DNA of 29,040 nt from an uncultured Bacilli bacterium (GTDB lineage Bacteria > Bacillota_I > Bacilli_A > RF39 > UBA660), in assembly GCA_934167885.1 (NCBI GenBank), contig CAKPMB010000018.1:1-29040 (forward strand). The letters run 5' to 3'. The notes below the pieces were generated by a model that saw only the letters and a program-made list of their open reading frames with translations, was not told the DNA's origin and ran no database searches. The translations under genes and the position numbers were made by a program. This document shows positions 13,472-22,025 of the stretch, one piece after another; within the stretch, counting starts at the first letter, position 1; each line of letters opens with the position of its first letter.

Positions 13472-14224
13472 CTAATTTTTCTTAGCATATTGAATATTAT
13501 AAGTAACTTTCCTTATGAATTTACGACTTGCAAATCTTCTAAAGAATAATACACATTTCATACTAAAACCTGGAACAATTACCGCTTTACCCTGTAATAA
13601 TTTATCAATAGCATACTTAGCAACATCATCACTATTTAAAGCCTTAACTTTAAATGATACTCCAGCGGTTTTATTAAAGTTAGTATCAACTGGTCCAGGA
13701 CAAAGACTTGATACAATAACATTGCTATTCTTTCTTCTTAACTCTTCGTTAATAGCTTCTGTTAAATTATTAACATAAGCTTTAGTTGCATAATAAGTAG
13801 CCATCAATGGACCTGGTCCAAAAGCAGCTGAACTTGCTACATTTAAAATATAACCTGAATTTCTTTTATACATATCACGTAAAAATAACTTTGTTAATAA
13901 GTGAACAGCTTTAATATTAATATTAATCATTTCTAATTCTTTATTAATATCTGTTTCATAAAAATCACCAAATAACCCAAAACCGGCATTATTTACTAAA
14001 ATATCAATATTTTCACCACGTGCTAGGACATATAATTCCTTAACTTTAGTAATATCAACTAAATCAGCTATAATAATTTTACTTTTGTTTTTTAATTCAC
14101 GTTGTGTCTCTTCTAACCTTTCTTTATCACGACCAACCAAAATTACCTCAACTGAAATACTATCCAAATACTTTGCAATACTTCTACCTATTCCACTAGA
14201 AGCACCAGTAACTAAAGCTTTCAT
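13472..14224 (-). CDS. Short-chain dehydrogenase/reductase
   Basis: Classical SDRs oxidise or reduce hydroxyl/keto groups with NAD(P)(H). The 250-residue protein has the nucleotide-binding TGASSGIG at residues 6-13, the NNAGFG motif near 88, the catalytic Ser in NVASSAA near 137 and YYATK near 152. CPGPVDT follows near 180. An Arg after the beta-2 strand (LVGRDKERLEE) suggests NADP(H) preference. The C-terminus is basic and aromatic (MKCVLFFRRFASRKFIRKVTY) and may associate with the membrane, as in the YqjQ/DltE-like SDR subgroup. Promoter TGATACAAT lies at 14240-14248, and the gene ends at its own terminator. Substrate is unknown. Confidence 0.85.
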   Translation of the reverse strand: MKALVTGASSGIGRSIAKYLDSISVEVILVGRDKERLEETQRELKNKSKIIIADLVDITKVKELYVLARGENIDILVNNAGFGLFGDFYETDINKELEMININIKAVHLLTKLFLRDMYKRNSGYILNVASSAAFGPGPLMATYYATKAYVNNLTEAINEELRRKNSNVIVSSLCPGPVDTNFNKTAGVSFKVKALNSDDVAKYAIDKLLQGKAVIVPGFSMKCVLFFRRFASRKFIRKVTYNIQYAKKN

Positions 14225-14239
14225 ATTATCACCAACCTT

Positions 14240-14248
14240 ATTGTATCA
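14240..14248 (-). promoter_or_regulatory. Extended -10 promoter of the SDR gene
   Basis: TGATACAAT on the minus strand, 16 bases upstream of ATG 14224; no convincing -35. Confidence 0.55.
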
Positions 14249-14282
14249 AACTATTCATCATTTTTCTAGGTATTAATAACAC

Positions 14283-14309
14283 ACATTACACTTTTTTTTG
14301 AATAATTTA
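14283..14309 (+). promoter_or_regulatory. Possible mother-cell sigma (SigK-like) promoter
   Basis: AC (14283-14284), 16 bases, then AATAATTTA (14301-14309) fits the SigK pattern AC-N16-CATANNNTA except for the first base of the -10. No sigma-A promoter of the extended type is seen before these spore-coat-like genes. The match is short and could be chance in AT-rich DNA. Confidence 0.25.
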
Positions 14310-14339
14310 TATTAGATTAAAAATAAAGGGGTGGATTAA

Positions 14340-14723
14340 ATGAATAATGACAATTGTCTAAAAAACATATTAAAGGTTATTGTAACACTACAGAATAATA
14401 TTGAGAAATTAGACAACCTTAATAACTCTTGCACAAGACCATTTTTAGGATTAGGAAATAAAATACAACCATTTAATACAAGATTAGTTTCCTTCTATAA
14501 ATCCAACAATACACCAATAACCTTGCCATGGAATAACGGTGAAAGCAGTGGAACAAGCAGTGTATTTAGAGTTCAAAGAGTTTGTGATAACACATGCACA
14601 GTATTAATACTAAGCGATAATGGTGATAATACATGGAGTAGCACCAATACATATGCAACACTTAATCTAAATTGTATATGCGCTATTCAATGTCTAGGTG
14701 ATGTAACCATTAGCAATATTTAG
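14340..14723 (+). CDS. CotY/CotZ-family spore coat protein, copy A
   Basis: CotY and CotZ are Cys-rich proteins that form the ordered outer crust or exosporium base layer of Bacillus spores. This 127-residue protein matches the family in its C-terminal half: SSVFRVQRVCDNTCTVLIL followed by LNLNCICAIQCLGD. These correspond to the FRVEKLCDCCATLSVL and DLGCFCAIQCL parts of CotZ. It opens with a short helix that includes a Cys (DNCLKNILKVIVTLQNN). Six or more Cys suit disulfide or metal cross-linking. A strong Shine-Dalgarno (GGGGTGG) precedes the ATG. It is followed after 12 bases by a paralogue of the same length. The family call rests on motif memory, without a search. Confidence 0.75.
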   Translation: MNNDNCLKNILKVIVTLQNNIEKLDNLNNSCTRPFLGLGNKIQPFNTRLVSFYKSNNTPITLPWNNGESSGTSSVFRVQRVCDNTCTVLILSDNGDNTWSSTNTYATLNLNCICAIQCLGDVTISNI

Positions 14724-14735
14724 GAAGGAGGATTT

Positions 14736-15119
14736 ATGGATAATTGCGAAAACATAAAAGATATTTTATGCTTAATTGTAACTTTACAACGCAATATATG
14801 CACTAATGATGGTTGTGAAAACTGCACTAAACCATATCTTGGACCAAATGAATGCATACTATATAATACGAGACCAGTGCAATTCCAAAGCTGTCAAAGT
14901 GAGGGATTATGGACTATGCCTTATACATTAAATGGAACTGAAGGAACAAGTTCAATCTTTAAAGTTGAAAACGTTGAAGGAAATTGTGCAACATTTAGAG
15001 TATTAGCCGAAGCACCAAGTGGTTCAACATGTCCATATGTATTAACCAACAATTACTTTACAATTAAGTTAGATTGTATCTTAGCATTACAATGTTTAAA
15101 TGATACTTGTACAGCCTAA
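14736..15119 (+). CDS. CotY/CotZ-family spore coat protein, copy B
   Basis: This protein is a diverged tandem paralogue of the preceding gene, also 127 residues. It shares KDILCLIVTLQRNI, KPYLG, YNTRPVQFQ, GTSSIFKVENVEGNCATFRVL and LDCILALQCL. It is richer in Cys than copy A (about eleven), with a CTNDGCENC cluster near residue 25 that copy A lacks. Such Cys-rich coat proteins self-assemble into two-dimensional lattices; the pair could form a mixed layer. It starts after AGGAAGGAGG and is almost certainly co-transcribed with copy A. Both end at the terminator 15120-15153. Confidence 0.78.
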   Translation: MDNCENIKDILCLIVTLQRNICTNDGCENCTKPYLGPNECILYNTRPVQFQSCQSEGLWTMPYTLNGTEGTSSIFKVENVEGNCATFRVLAEAPSGSTCPYVLTNNYFTIKLDCILALQCLNDTCTA

Positions 15120-15155
15120 AAAAGTAACTTAGAATTTTTTCTAAATTACTTTTTT
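15120..15155. terminator. Bidirectional terminator between convergent genes
   Basis: A long stem (15120-15127 and 15129-15134 with 15139-15144 and 15146-15153, one mismatch) has T runs on both strands. It serves the cot pair and the minus-strand membrane gene whose stop lies inside it. Confidence 0.75.
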
Positions 15156-15538
15156 TCTTTTTTATCTAAAAAAGCTACTAACATATAAGCAAACGATGTA
15201 ATAATTAATACGCACATTATGATAAAATTAATACAATAAAATTGATAATTATTTAAAGCAGTTGATATATTAAAATTAAGAGAACGAATAAATATCATAA
15301 CAATGTAGGTATAAACACCTATTTGCATTACGTTAAAAGCAATATCTTCTCTGTATCTTTTATTTTTCATTAATATCATTATAACATTAGCAATAATATA
15401 GATAGATTCCATAAATAAGAACAAATATCCAAAAACACCACATTTAAAGATAGTTCGCATTAAAAGGAAAACAACAACTAATGAGATAATAAATATTACT
15501 AACTTAATATAATACAATATTTCATTAAACTTAGGCAT
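15146..15538 (-). CDS. Small four-helix membrane protein
   Basis: I do not recognise this 130-residue protein. It shows four hydrophobic helices (about residues 8-28, 33-55, 65-85 and 100-122) joined by short loops, and ends with a basic KKEKK tail. Its start overlaps the end of the AAA+ gene by eight bases, so the two are translated from one mRNA and probably work together. No enzymatic motif is seen. It may be the membrane partner of the AAA+ ATPase; this is inferred only from the overlap. Confidence 0.65.
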   Translation of the reverse strand: MPKFNEILYYIKLVIFIISLVVVFLLMRTIFKCGVFGYLFLFMESIYIIANVIMILMKNKRYREDIAFNVMQIGVYTYIVMIFIRSLNFNISTALNNYQFYCINFIIMCVLIITSFAYMLVAFLDKKEKK

Positions 15539-17495
15539 TATTTAAAGTAGTCTCTCCTTTTAATCTTTGAATTGTTTCCATTCTATATATATCACTAAAT
15601 TCATCATTAAAGCGTATTAATTCTTTCTTAATTACATCTGGATATACAAGTTTAGTATTAGCAATAGCTTTTCTAACATCCCGAATCGATACTTCCTTTT
15701 TATTATCAAAAACAGCATATGAGAACGCTTGTTGTAAAATAGTTAATGAAATATCAGGATATCTTGCCGATAATTCATATACACGTCGATATTCACTTGT
15801 TATATCAACAATAAAGGCCATTATTTTTTCTTGAATAAATGGAGTATATTTAAGTTTAGCACCAGTTTTCTTTTCAATCTTAGGTAGAGAACCCATCAAA
15901 ATTTTAATAGTATGTTCCCTTGTTGGTTCCAAAACATCAATTTTTTGAAAACGTCTAACAAAAGCTTTATCAGTTAAAATATAACGATCATATTCATCTG
16001 TAGTAGTCGCACCAATTACTTTAATACTACCTCTATCCAAACCAGGTTTAAAGATATTAGCGAAATCCATTGATTCACTATTACCATTACCAGTTCCAAT
16101 AAGAGTGTGAATTTCATCAATAAATAATATTAATTTATCAGCGCCTTTTAAATCATTTAATAAAGCTTGAATTTTTGGTTCATTAGTATCAGGCATAAAA
16201 CCTAATAAACTAGATGTATTAATTTTATAAATAGCGTAATCCTTAAGAGCATCAGGGATATTGCCTTTTTGAATTTGATAACTTAATCCTTCAACAATTG
16301 CTGTTTTACCAATACCAGGTTTACCAACTAAAATAGCAGATTTATCAGGTGTTAATAAAGTTAAAATAAGTTGCTTAATTTCATTATCACGACCAATAGC
16401 AGGATTACATACATACTCCCTCTTAGTTAATTCTTCACCATATTTATCTAATATAGAGAACTTACCTTCTTTAGATGATGGTGTATTAGAATTATTAGCC
16501 TTATTATCATGAGAATCTGTTTTTAAAACATCATTTGAAACATTCTCTTGATTTTGAGAAGGTCCTTCTTCTTTGATTTTCTCGTTTGCACTTTCATCTT
16601 TAGCATTTAAATCATTTTGTGAAGTTTTATTATCTTCGGCTTTTTCGTTATTAACATCATTTTTCAATTCAACTGGATTTTCTATTAAATCATTTGCTTC
16701 TTTGCTATAATCTATTGTATTTTCAATATTTGCTTGTTGTTGCTCTTCTTTATTATTATTAATTTCATCCTCAGTTTTTAATACAACCGGATTATCTATT
16801 AAATTATCAGCTTCATCTGCGTAATTTATTGAATCATCAAATGATTCTTCCTTTTGGTCTTCTTTTGATTCTTCAACAGTCTCCGTTGGCTCTTCCTTTA
16901 ATTCTTCATTGTTTTCCGTATTATCATTTGTTTTTAAAGCGACTGGATTTTCTATTAGACTATCAGCCTCTTGGCCATAATCTATCAATTCTTCCGTTGT
17001 TTCTTCTTTTGCTATGTCAGTGTTTTCTGTATTAGCATCCGTTTTTAAAGTGACTGGATTTTCTATTAGACTATCAGCCTCTTGGCCATAATCTATCAAG
17101 TCTTCCGTTATTTCTTCTTTTGCTGTGTCAGTATTTTCTGTATTAGCATCCGTTTTTAAAGTGACTGGATTTTCTATTAGACTATCAGCCTCTTGGCCAT
17201 AATCTATTAAATCTTCATTTGATTCTGAAGCTACATTCAAATTGCTATTTGGTATTTCATTTTCAATATTTTCATTCAACGGTTGAACAGAAGAAGTGGT
17301 ATTTTGCAATACAGAATTATTTGGTTGATATTGAACATCACTATTAAAATCATCAAGTGTTTCTATATTATCATCACTTAATATTCCATCACTTTTTACC
17401 GGTGTAAAACCAAAGATTGTATAATCAAGAGTTTCATTATTATCTATCATTGTGTCGTTCAAATTATTACTACCCATATTTATATTATTATCCAT
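15531..17495 (-). CDS. Single-ring ClpA/B-type AAA+ ATPase with acidic repeat region
   Basis: The C-terminal half (about residues 350-650 of 654) is a Clp D1-type AAA+ module. It has AIGRDNEIKQLI, Walker A GKPGIGKTA (about 390-398), Walker B LILFIDEIH (about 455-463), the ATTTDEYDRY sensor region and the VRRFQ arginine finger. There is no N-terminal Clp domain, no ClpB middle domain and no second ring. Instead the first 350 residues are Asp/Glu/Asn-rich, with five copies of a motif like LIDYGQEADSLIENPVTLK, three of them nearly identical 37-residue repeats. The region is probably disordered and may bind partners. The start is ATG 17495 after AGGTGG; the upstream GTG codons are part of that site. 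A membrane protein gene overlaps its end. It is not a standard ClpB, ClpC or ClpA; the function is unknown. Confidence 0.8.
   Translation of the reverse strand: MDNNINMGSNNLNDTMIDNNETLDYTIFGFTPVKSDGILSDDNIETLDDFNSDVQYQPNNSVLQNTTSSVQPLNENIENEIPNSNLNVASESNEDLIDYGQEADSLIENPVTLKTDANTENTDTAKEEITEDLIDYGQEADSLIENPVTLKTDANTENTDIAKEETTEELIDYGQEADSLIENPVALKTNDNTENNEELKEEPTETVEESKEDQKEESFDDSINYADEADNLIDNPVVLKTEDEINNNKEEQQQANIENTIDYSKEANDLIENPVELKNDVNNEKAEDNKTSQNDLNAKDESANEKIKEEGPSQNQENVSNDVLKTDSHDNKANNSNTPSSKEGKFSILDKYGEELTKREYVCNPAIGRDNEIKQLILTLLTPDKSAILVGKPGIGKTAIVEGLSYQIQKGNIPDALKDYAIYKINTSSLLGFMPDTNEPKIQALLNDLKGADKLILFIDEIHTLIGTGNGNSESMDFANIFKPGLDRGSIKVIGATTTDEYDRYILTDKAFVRRFQKIDVLEPTREHTIKILMGSLPKIEKKTGAKLKYTPFIQEKIMAFIVDITSEYRRVYELSARYPDISLTILQQAFSYAVFDNKKEVSIRDVRKAIANTKLVYPDVIKKELIRFNDEFSDIYRMETIQRLKGETTLNNA
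16930..17218 (-). repeat. Tandem 111-bp coding repeats
   Basis: GTTTTTAAAG and its surroundings recur at 16930, 17041 and 17152, exactly 111 bp (37 codons) apart, with few differences between units. Two more diverged units lie at about 16660-16830. Near-identity at the DNA level indicates recent duplication or gene conversion. Confidence 0.85.
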
Positions 17496-17521
17496 ATTAC
17501 ACACCACCTATTATCAAAATA

Positions 17522-17530
17522 ATTATAACA
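17522..17530 (-). promoter_or_regulatory. Extended -10 promoter of the AAA+ gene
   Basis: TGTTATAAT on the minus strand, about 27 bases before ATG 17495; the -35 region falls in the upstream terminator and is weak. Confidence 0.5.
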
Positions 17531-17535
17531 TAAAA

Positions 17536-17575
17536 TATTAAAAAAAAAGTAATAAATTACTTTAAATTACTTTTT
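17536..17575 (-). terminator. Terminator of the lipid kinase gene
   Basis: A 9-bp stem (17567-17575 with 17544-17552) is followed by a T run on the minus strand and includes the stop codon of the kinase gene. Confidence 0.75.
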
Positions 17576-18484
17576 AGTAAATAATTTGTCTATATTTTTA
17601 CTTGGAAGAAGCATTTTAACTTTGTTTTTTATAGAAATGGTATATTCTCTGGAATTATTTTCATACTTTTCACCATCTAAACACCATGGTTTCATATCAT
17701 CATTAAAGTAAATTTTCAAATTATCTGTTTTATAAGTTTCTATTCCCGAAACATATGATATATCGCTTGTCTTTAGAGTATAAAAGGCTTTTGCTAAATC
17801 GGGAACACTTCTTATACTACATAACATAACTTCAAATTTACCATCATCAAGTTTTACTTCGTTATAAAAATTATTTATTCCAGCGATTCTATTGGCATTT
17901 GAAATAATTAAAAATGTATATTTACCATTATGCTTAACACCATCTATTTCATATGTTATATCATATCGATGAGTTCGTTTAAAAATTTCTTTAGCACCAT
18001 TAATAAGATAAGCAAGATGCCCGATTCTATGTTTTAACTCTTGAGGAGTAGCGTAAGGTATTTCCATAAATTTACCATAACTTGCTACATAAACAAAACA
18101 ACGATTATTAATAGAACAAATATCTACTTCTCTTACTTCGCCATCTAAAATTAATTTTAAATTGCCAATTATTCCTTTTGTTAATCCATACATATGACCA
18201 ATATCATTGGTTGTTCCGACAGGAATATGACTTAAAATAACAGGATTTTCTCTTTGAAAATTACCATTCATTACTTCATAAAATGTTCCATCACCACCAA
18301 CAGATATAACTAATTCGTCATCAAAAACATTTTTAATAATTTCTTCAGCATGACCTGCATACTTTGTTATTATGATATTAGGATCATAATTATAATTTTC
18401 TAACATAATACTTATTCTATCCGCTAATTGTTCATTTAAGCCTTTTCCACTAGTTGGATTAATTATTACAGTACACTTCTTCAT
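17567..18484 (-). CDS. Diacylglycerol/lipid kinase family protein
   Basis: Members (DgkB, YegS, BmrU) phosphorylate diacylglycerol or related lipids and feed them back into phospholipid synthesis. The 305-residue protein starts VIINPTSGKG at residues 6-15, has the nucleotide-binding SVGGDGTFYEVMNG at 61-74 and PVGTTNDIGHMYGL near 88-101. In most family members the residue after GGDGT-x is Asn (GGDGTxNEV); here it is Tyr. C-terminal strands (DDGKFEVML; KPWCLDGE) complete the fold. It has an AAGGAG ribosome site and lies eight bases downstream of the SpoVIF-like gene, so it is the last gene of the der unit. Exact lipid substrate is unknown. Confidence 0.85.
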   Translation of the reverse strand: MKKCTVIINPTSGKGLNEQLADRISIMLENYNYDPNIIITKYAGHAEEIIKNVFDDELVISVGGDGTFYEVMNGNFQRENPVILSHIPVGTTNDIGHMYGLTKGIIGNLKLILDGEVREVDICSINNRCFVYVASYGKFMEIPYATPQELKHRIGHLAYLINGAKEIFKRTHRYDITYEIDGVKHNGKYTFLIISNANRIAGINNFYNEVKLDDGKFEVMLCSIRSVPDLAKAFYTLKTSDISYVSGIETYKTDNLKIYFNDDMKPWCLDGEKYENNSREYTISIKNKVKMLLPSKNIDKLFTKK

Positions 18485-18492
18485 AAATCTCC

Positions 18493-18729
18493 TTAAAACT
18501 TACTATCAATATTTTTAGGCACTTTGTCATGGACTATGGTATTAATTATTTTTTCTTTACGTTCATCACTTATTTTATTACCAGTTAATATACTTAATTC
18601 ATCAATTACTTCATTTAATGTTTTTTCATCTTTCATATTAGACTTTTGCAATTTATTAGCAAGTGACAAAATCGTTTCCTTATTTACACGTGTCTTCTTT
18701 TCAACTCTATTAAAAATACTATCATTCAT
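18493..18729 (-). CDS. spoVIF: Stage VI sporulation protein F-like protein
   Basis: SpoVIF (YjcC) is a small protein needed for late spore coat assembly in Bacillus subtilis. The 78-residue product follows its pattern: an N-terminal NRVEKKTRVNKETIL, the signature LANKLQKSNMKDEKTLNEVI (family: LANSLQxANFKDEKTVRxVI), and a C-terminal ISDERKEKIINTIV. Length is close to the family's 80-90 residues. The ATG follows AGGAGG. It lies between a small coiled-coil gene and the lipid kinase in the der unit. With the CotY/CotZ pair 3.4 kb away it supports a spore-forming ancestry. The match is from memory and should be searched. Confidence 0.7.
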   Translation of the reverse strand: MNDSIFNRVEKKTRVNKETILSLANKLQKSNMKDEKTLNEVIDELSILTGNKISDERKEKIINTIVHDKVPKNIDSKF

Positions 18730-18771
18730 TAAATATCCTCCTACATTAATATATGTTGGAGAACTATAAAA

Positions 18772-18993
18772 TTATCTATTATTATCTATTCTTCTATTTA
18801 AATCTTCATGTTGTTTGGCATAATTATTGGCAATCTTTTTAAATTTTTCAATATCAATTTCACCACTTTTATACCTTTTGTCTAAATTATTAATACTTTT
18901 TTGTAAACCATCTTTCTCTTTTTGTAAAAAATCATTATTATTTACCTTGTTCAATCTTGAAGTTTTTAAATTAAAATTATTTCCAATTATCAT
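18772..18993 (-). CDS. Small coiled-coil protein, unknown
   Basis: This 73-residue protein is very rich in Asn, Lys and Asp, with heptad-like spacing from residue 20 onward (FLQKEKDGLQKSINNLDKRY). A short KSGEIDIEKFKKIA segment resembles SHOCT-type helices. It has no membrane or export signal. Its ATG overlaps the stop of der by four bases (ATGA) and is preceded by GAGGAG, so it is translationally coupled to der. The function is unknown; spore or cell-division small proteins would look similar, but nothing decides this. Confidence 0.6.
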   Translation of the reverse strand: MIIGNNFNLKTSRLNKVNNNDFLQKEKDGLQKSINNLDKRYKSGEIDIEKFKKIANNYAKQHEDLNRRIDNNR

Positions 18994-20300
18994 TCTTTAT
19001 CTCCTCTATTTTTAAACATTAGAACTATTGGTGTTCCCATAAAATCAAATGATTCTCTTATTTTATTTTCTAAATATCTATAGTATGAAAAATGCACTAA
19101 GTTCTTATTATTTACATGAAAAACAAATTTTGGAGGTTTTGTTCCTTCTTGATTTACAAAATAAATTTTAAGTCTTTTGCCTTTATATGATGGTGGCAAA
19201 TTTAACATATAAGCATCATTTATAACATCATTTAATACACTTGTTTTAACTTCACGTGAAATATTCTCGCGAATTTTGATAATCTCTGGCATTAAAGTAG
19301 ATAAACGCATTTTAGTCTTAGCAGACAAGAAAACAATTGGAACATAACTTAAAAATTGAAATTCACTTTTTATTAATTTTTCATATTCTTTAATTGTTTT
19401 TTCATTAGGAATATCCCATTTATTAACAACTATTACTAATCCTTTACCTTTTTCAAGAGCTATTTGAGCAATATGTTTATCATGTTCAATAATTCCAGTA
19501 GATGAATCAATTACTAAAAGACATATATCACTACGATCAATAGCACGCAAACTACGTAATAAGCTATATTTTTCAACATTTTCATAAATTTTACCACGTT
19601 TACGCATACCAGCTGTATCAATAACAACAAATTCTTCACCATTATATTTAAAAACTGAATCTGTTGAGTCTCTGGTTGTTCCAGCAACATTTGATACAAT
19701 CGCTCTATCTTCACCTAATAATGCATTTACTAAACTACTTTTACCAACGTTTGGTCTTCCTATTATTGAGAATTTTAGTCTGGCATCAGATGCATCATTT
19801 TCATAATATTTAAAGTCTTTGGTAATTTCATCTTGAAGTTCACGAATACCTATACTATGTTCACCACTAATTCTTATATAATAGTCAAATCCTAGTTCAT
19901 AAAAATCATATTCATGTTCACGACTTTCTTTATTATCAACTTTATTAATAGCTACAATAACTTTTTTCTTACTACTACGTAACATATCACGAACATATAA
20001 ATCATTACTGGTTAAAGCTTCTTTACCATCAACAACAAAGACAATAACATCAGCTTCATCAATAGCAATTGCTACTTGAACTTTTATCTCATCATTAAAG
20101 ACTTCATTAGATACATCAATACCACCAGTATCAATTAAATTATATCGATAATTACCATAGCTTACTTCACTATAAATTCGATCTCTTGTTACACCTGGAG
20201 TATCTTCAATTATTGATATTTTTTTTCCAACTAATTTATTAAATAATGTGCTTTTTCCGACATTAGGACGTCCTACTAACGCTACTGTTGGCATTTTCAT
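18990..20300 (-). CDS. der: Ribosome biogenesis GTPase Der
   Basis: Der (EngA) is an essential GTPase that helps mature the 50S subunit. It has two tandem G domains: GRPNVGKST, DTPGVTRD, DTGG and NKVD in the first, and GRPNVGKSS, GTTRD, DTAG and NKWD in the second. A KH-like C-terminal domain ends HFSYYRYLENKIRESFDFMGTPI (interrupted by its own turns), typical of the family. Length of 437 residues is normal. Starts at 20300 (MKMPTVAL) or 20294 (MPTVAL) are both possible after GGGTGAT; the GTG at 20312 is part of the ribosome site. It leads a unit with the coiled-coil, SpoVIF-like and lipid kinase genes. Confidence 0.96.
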   Translation of the reverse strand: MKMPTVALVGRPNVGKSTLFNKLVGKKISIIEDTPGVTRDRIYSEVSYGNYRYNLIDTGGIDVSNEVFNDEIKVQVAIAIDEADVIVFVVDGKEALTSNDLYVRDMLRSSKKKVIVAINKVDNKESREHEYDFYELGFDYYIRISGEHSIGIRELQDEITKDFKYYENDASDARLKFSIIGRPNVGKSSLVNALLGEDRAIVSNVAGTTRDSTDSVFKYNGEEFVVIDTAGMRKRGKIYENVEKYSLLRSLRAIDRSDICLLVIDSSTGIIEHDKHIAQIALEKGKGLVIVVNKWDIPNEKTIKEYEKLIKSEFQFLSYVPIVFLSAKTKMRLSTLMPEIIKIRENISREVKTSVLNDVINDAYMLNLPPSYKGKRLKIYFVNQEGTKPPKFVFHVNNKNLVHFSYYRYLENKIRESFDFMGTPIVLMFKNRGDKE

Positions 20301-20404
20301 ACTATCACCCACTCATGGCTTATTATATCATGAAAATTTTTGGATGTCTATGTCATTGTAGTCGAAGCATTACATCATTTAAAATTATGAAAGTAAAGCA
20401 ACCT

Positions 20405-20438
20405 ATATTAAAAAGCCATGCTTTAAAACATGACTTTT
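20405..20438 (-). terminator. Terminator between the 526-residue gene and der
   Basis: A 10-bp stem (20429-20438 with 20411-20420; one G-U pair on the minus strand) is followed by TTTTTAAT. It ends the cluster that starts at the RsgI-like gene. Confidence 0.75.
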
Positions 20439-22017
20439 ACTTTATACTCAATATTTCACGAACTTCTTTTTGACTATACGTAATATCTAACGTATCGCCT
20501 ACCTTTACAAAAGGTAGTTTATTATAATTAATTTTAATATTAGCACGATATTTATTATTATCACTATCAACAAAATAATAATATGTATTACCATCTATTA
20601 AAGTAGTATATATTTCTTTAATAGTTATCTTTGTGTCATTGTCATTATTCTTTAAACCTACATTTGCTAAATAATTATTAGCAGCGGTTTCAATGCCTAA
20701 ATTAGCATCTGTTACAACAACTTTTTGATAATCAGTAACAGAAACAAAAGCATACATTTTTACAAGTCCTGCATTATCTTTTAAACTAATTAAATAGGTT
20801 GGTTGCCCTTCTAAATTAATTAATAATGGGAAACTTGCTGTATAATCCATTTGTTGAACTTGACCTTTAGCACTATCCATGGCACTGTATTCTTCAGCTC
20901 CAGGACATGAATAGAAGTTGGTTTCTTTGGTTCTTAAATTAGTTAAAATAAATCCTAAATTACTTTCATCACTAACAATTGATGTAATACCCGTATATAG
21001 ATAAACATCATCATTCATGACTAAATAATTATAACCATCTGTTGTCATTGTCATTCCTTTTTGACCAAATATGGTATTAAAGAATCCTTTAGCATAACTT
21101 CCCCAATCATCAACTTGAGAAATAACTAACGATGCACTATATACATGATCAATCCAACTAGGTGTTTCATCAACACTATATTTTTTAGCTTCACCAGTTA
21201 TAGCATTTAAAATAATAACATGACTAACATCAGGGCGTTGATTTATACCAGCATATTTAATAACAGGCATTATCCAATATGGATTACCATCGTTATCAAC
21301 TTCAAAATTAACTTCCCCAAAATTATCAAAAGGATATTTAAAACGTAAATAACGTTCTACATTTTCAAAAAACATAGCACTTTGAACATATTTCATACCC
21401 TTATCTAATTTAACTAACGTCGATTCACCAGTAACAGAATTAACCATAATGTAACCCTTAACACCTTCACGACGATTAGTGAAATACTTTATCATATCAG
21501 AATATTCAAGTGGGGTAACTCTAACTATTTCATTATTATAATTTATTTGGGTGTATAAATCACTTACATAAAATTGACTTACCAAATCACTCATTTGTCC
21601 CATTACTCTATCACCTAATTTTTGACTAGAACTCTTATCAAGTAAGGCAAGTTTATTAAAATCAACTTTATCTACGCCATCACTAAATTTAACATCAGAA
21701 TTGATTGTAATACGATTATAATATTTTCCCGACATAAAAATAGGTGAATTAATAAATGCTACAAGGATTATAACAACGAATATTCCTCCACATATTCCAA
21801 ATGGAATTAATTTATTTTTACTTAACTTAATACGATGTGATGCAATAGTATCCCCTAATGAATTTAAGACACCAAATACTAAAATAACAGTAATTAAATA
21901 TACCCAAAAACCAAAATTATGAATATTTATACTTGGTAAGCATAAATAAAATAATCCAAAAGCAACAAGCAAAGTAATAATAATATTAACAATCAAAATA
22001 CTAATATTTTTCTTCAT
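20437..22017 (-). CDS. Large membrane-anchored protein with PepSY-like segments
   Basis: I cannot name this 526-residue protein. Three hydrophobic helices lie in the first 110 residues (about 6-28, 36-56 and 72-95), followed by a large extracytoplasmic domain. The latter contains GYIMVNSVTGESTLVKLD, FGEVNFEVDNDGNPYWIMP and VIILNAITGEAKKYSVDE. These are strand-turn-strand segments with a TGE turn, similar to PepSY-type repeats. The C-terminal 90 residues form a separate strand-rich domain. The ATG is preceded by TAGGAG. It lies nine bases downstream of ndk and is the last gene of the cluster. A cell-envelope role is likely; anything more is speculation. Confidence 0.65.
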   Translation of the reverse strand: MKKNISILIVNIIITLLVAFGLFYLCLPSINIHNFGFWVYLITVILVFGVLNSLGDTIASHRIKLSKNKLIPFGICGGIFVVIILVAFINSPIFMSGKYYNRITINSDVKFSDGVDKVDFNKLALLDKSSSQKLGDRVMGQMSDLVSQFYVSDLYTQINYNNEIVRVTPLEYSDMIKYFTNRREGVKGYIMVNSVTGESTLVKLDKGMKYVQSAMFFENVERYLRFKYPFDNFGEVNFEVDNDGNPYWIMPVIKYAGINQRPDVSHVIILNAITGEAKKYSVDETPSWIDHVYSASLVISQVDDWGSYAKGFFNTIFGQKGMTMTTDGYNYLVMNDDVYLYTGITSIVSDESNLGFILTNLRTKETNFYSCPGAEEYSAMDSAKGQVQQMDYTASFPLLINLEGQPTYLISLKDNAGLVKMYAFVSVTDYQKVVVTDANLGIETAANNYLANVGLKNNDNDTKITIKEIYTTLIDGNTYYYFVDSDNNKYRANIKINYNKLPFVKVGDTLDITYSQKEVREILSIK

Positions 22018-22025
22018 ATAATCTC

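Noticed and set aside
16660..17218. Repeat array as CRISPR
   Set aside because: The repeats are 111 bp, in frame and coding, with no unique spacers.
19514..19714. Minus-strand frame inside der
   Set aside because: It overlaps a conserved essential gene in another frame.
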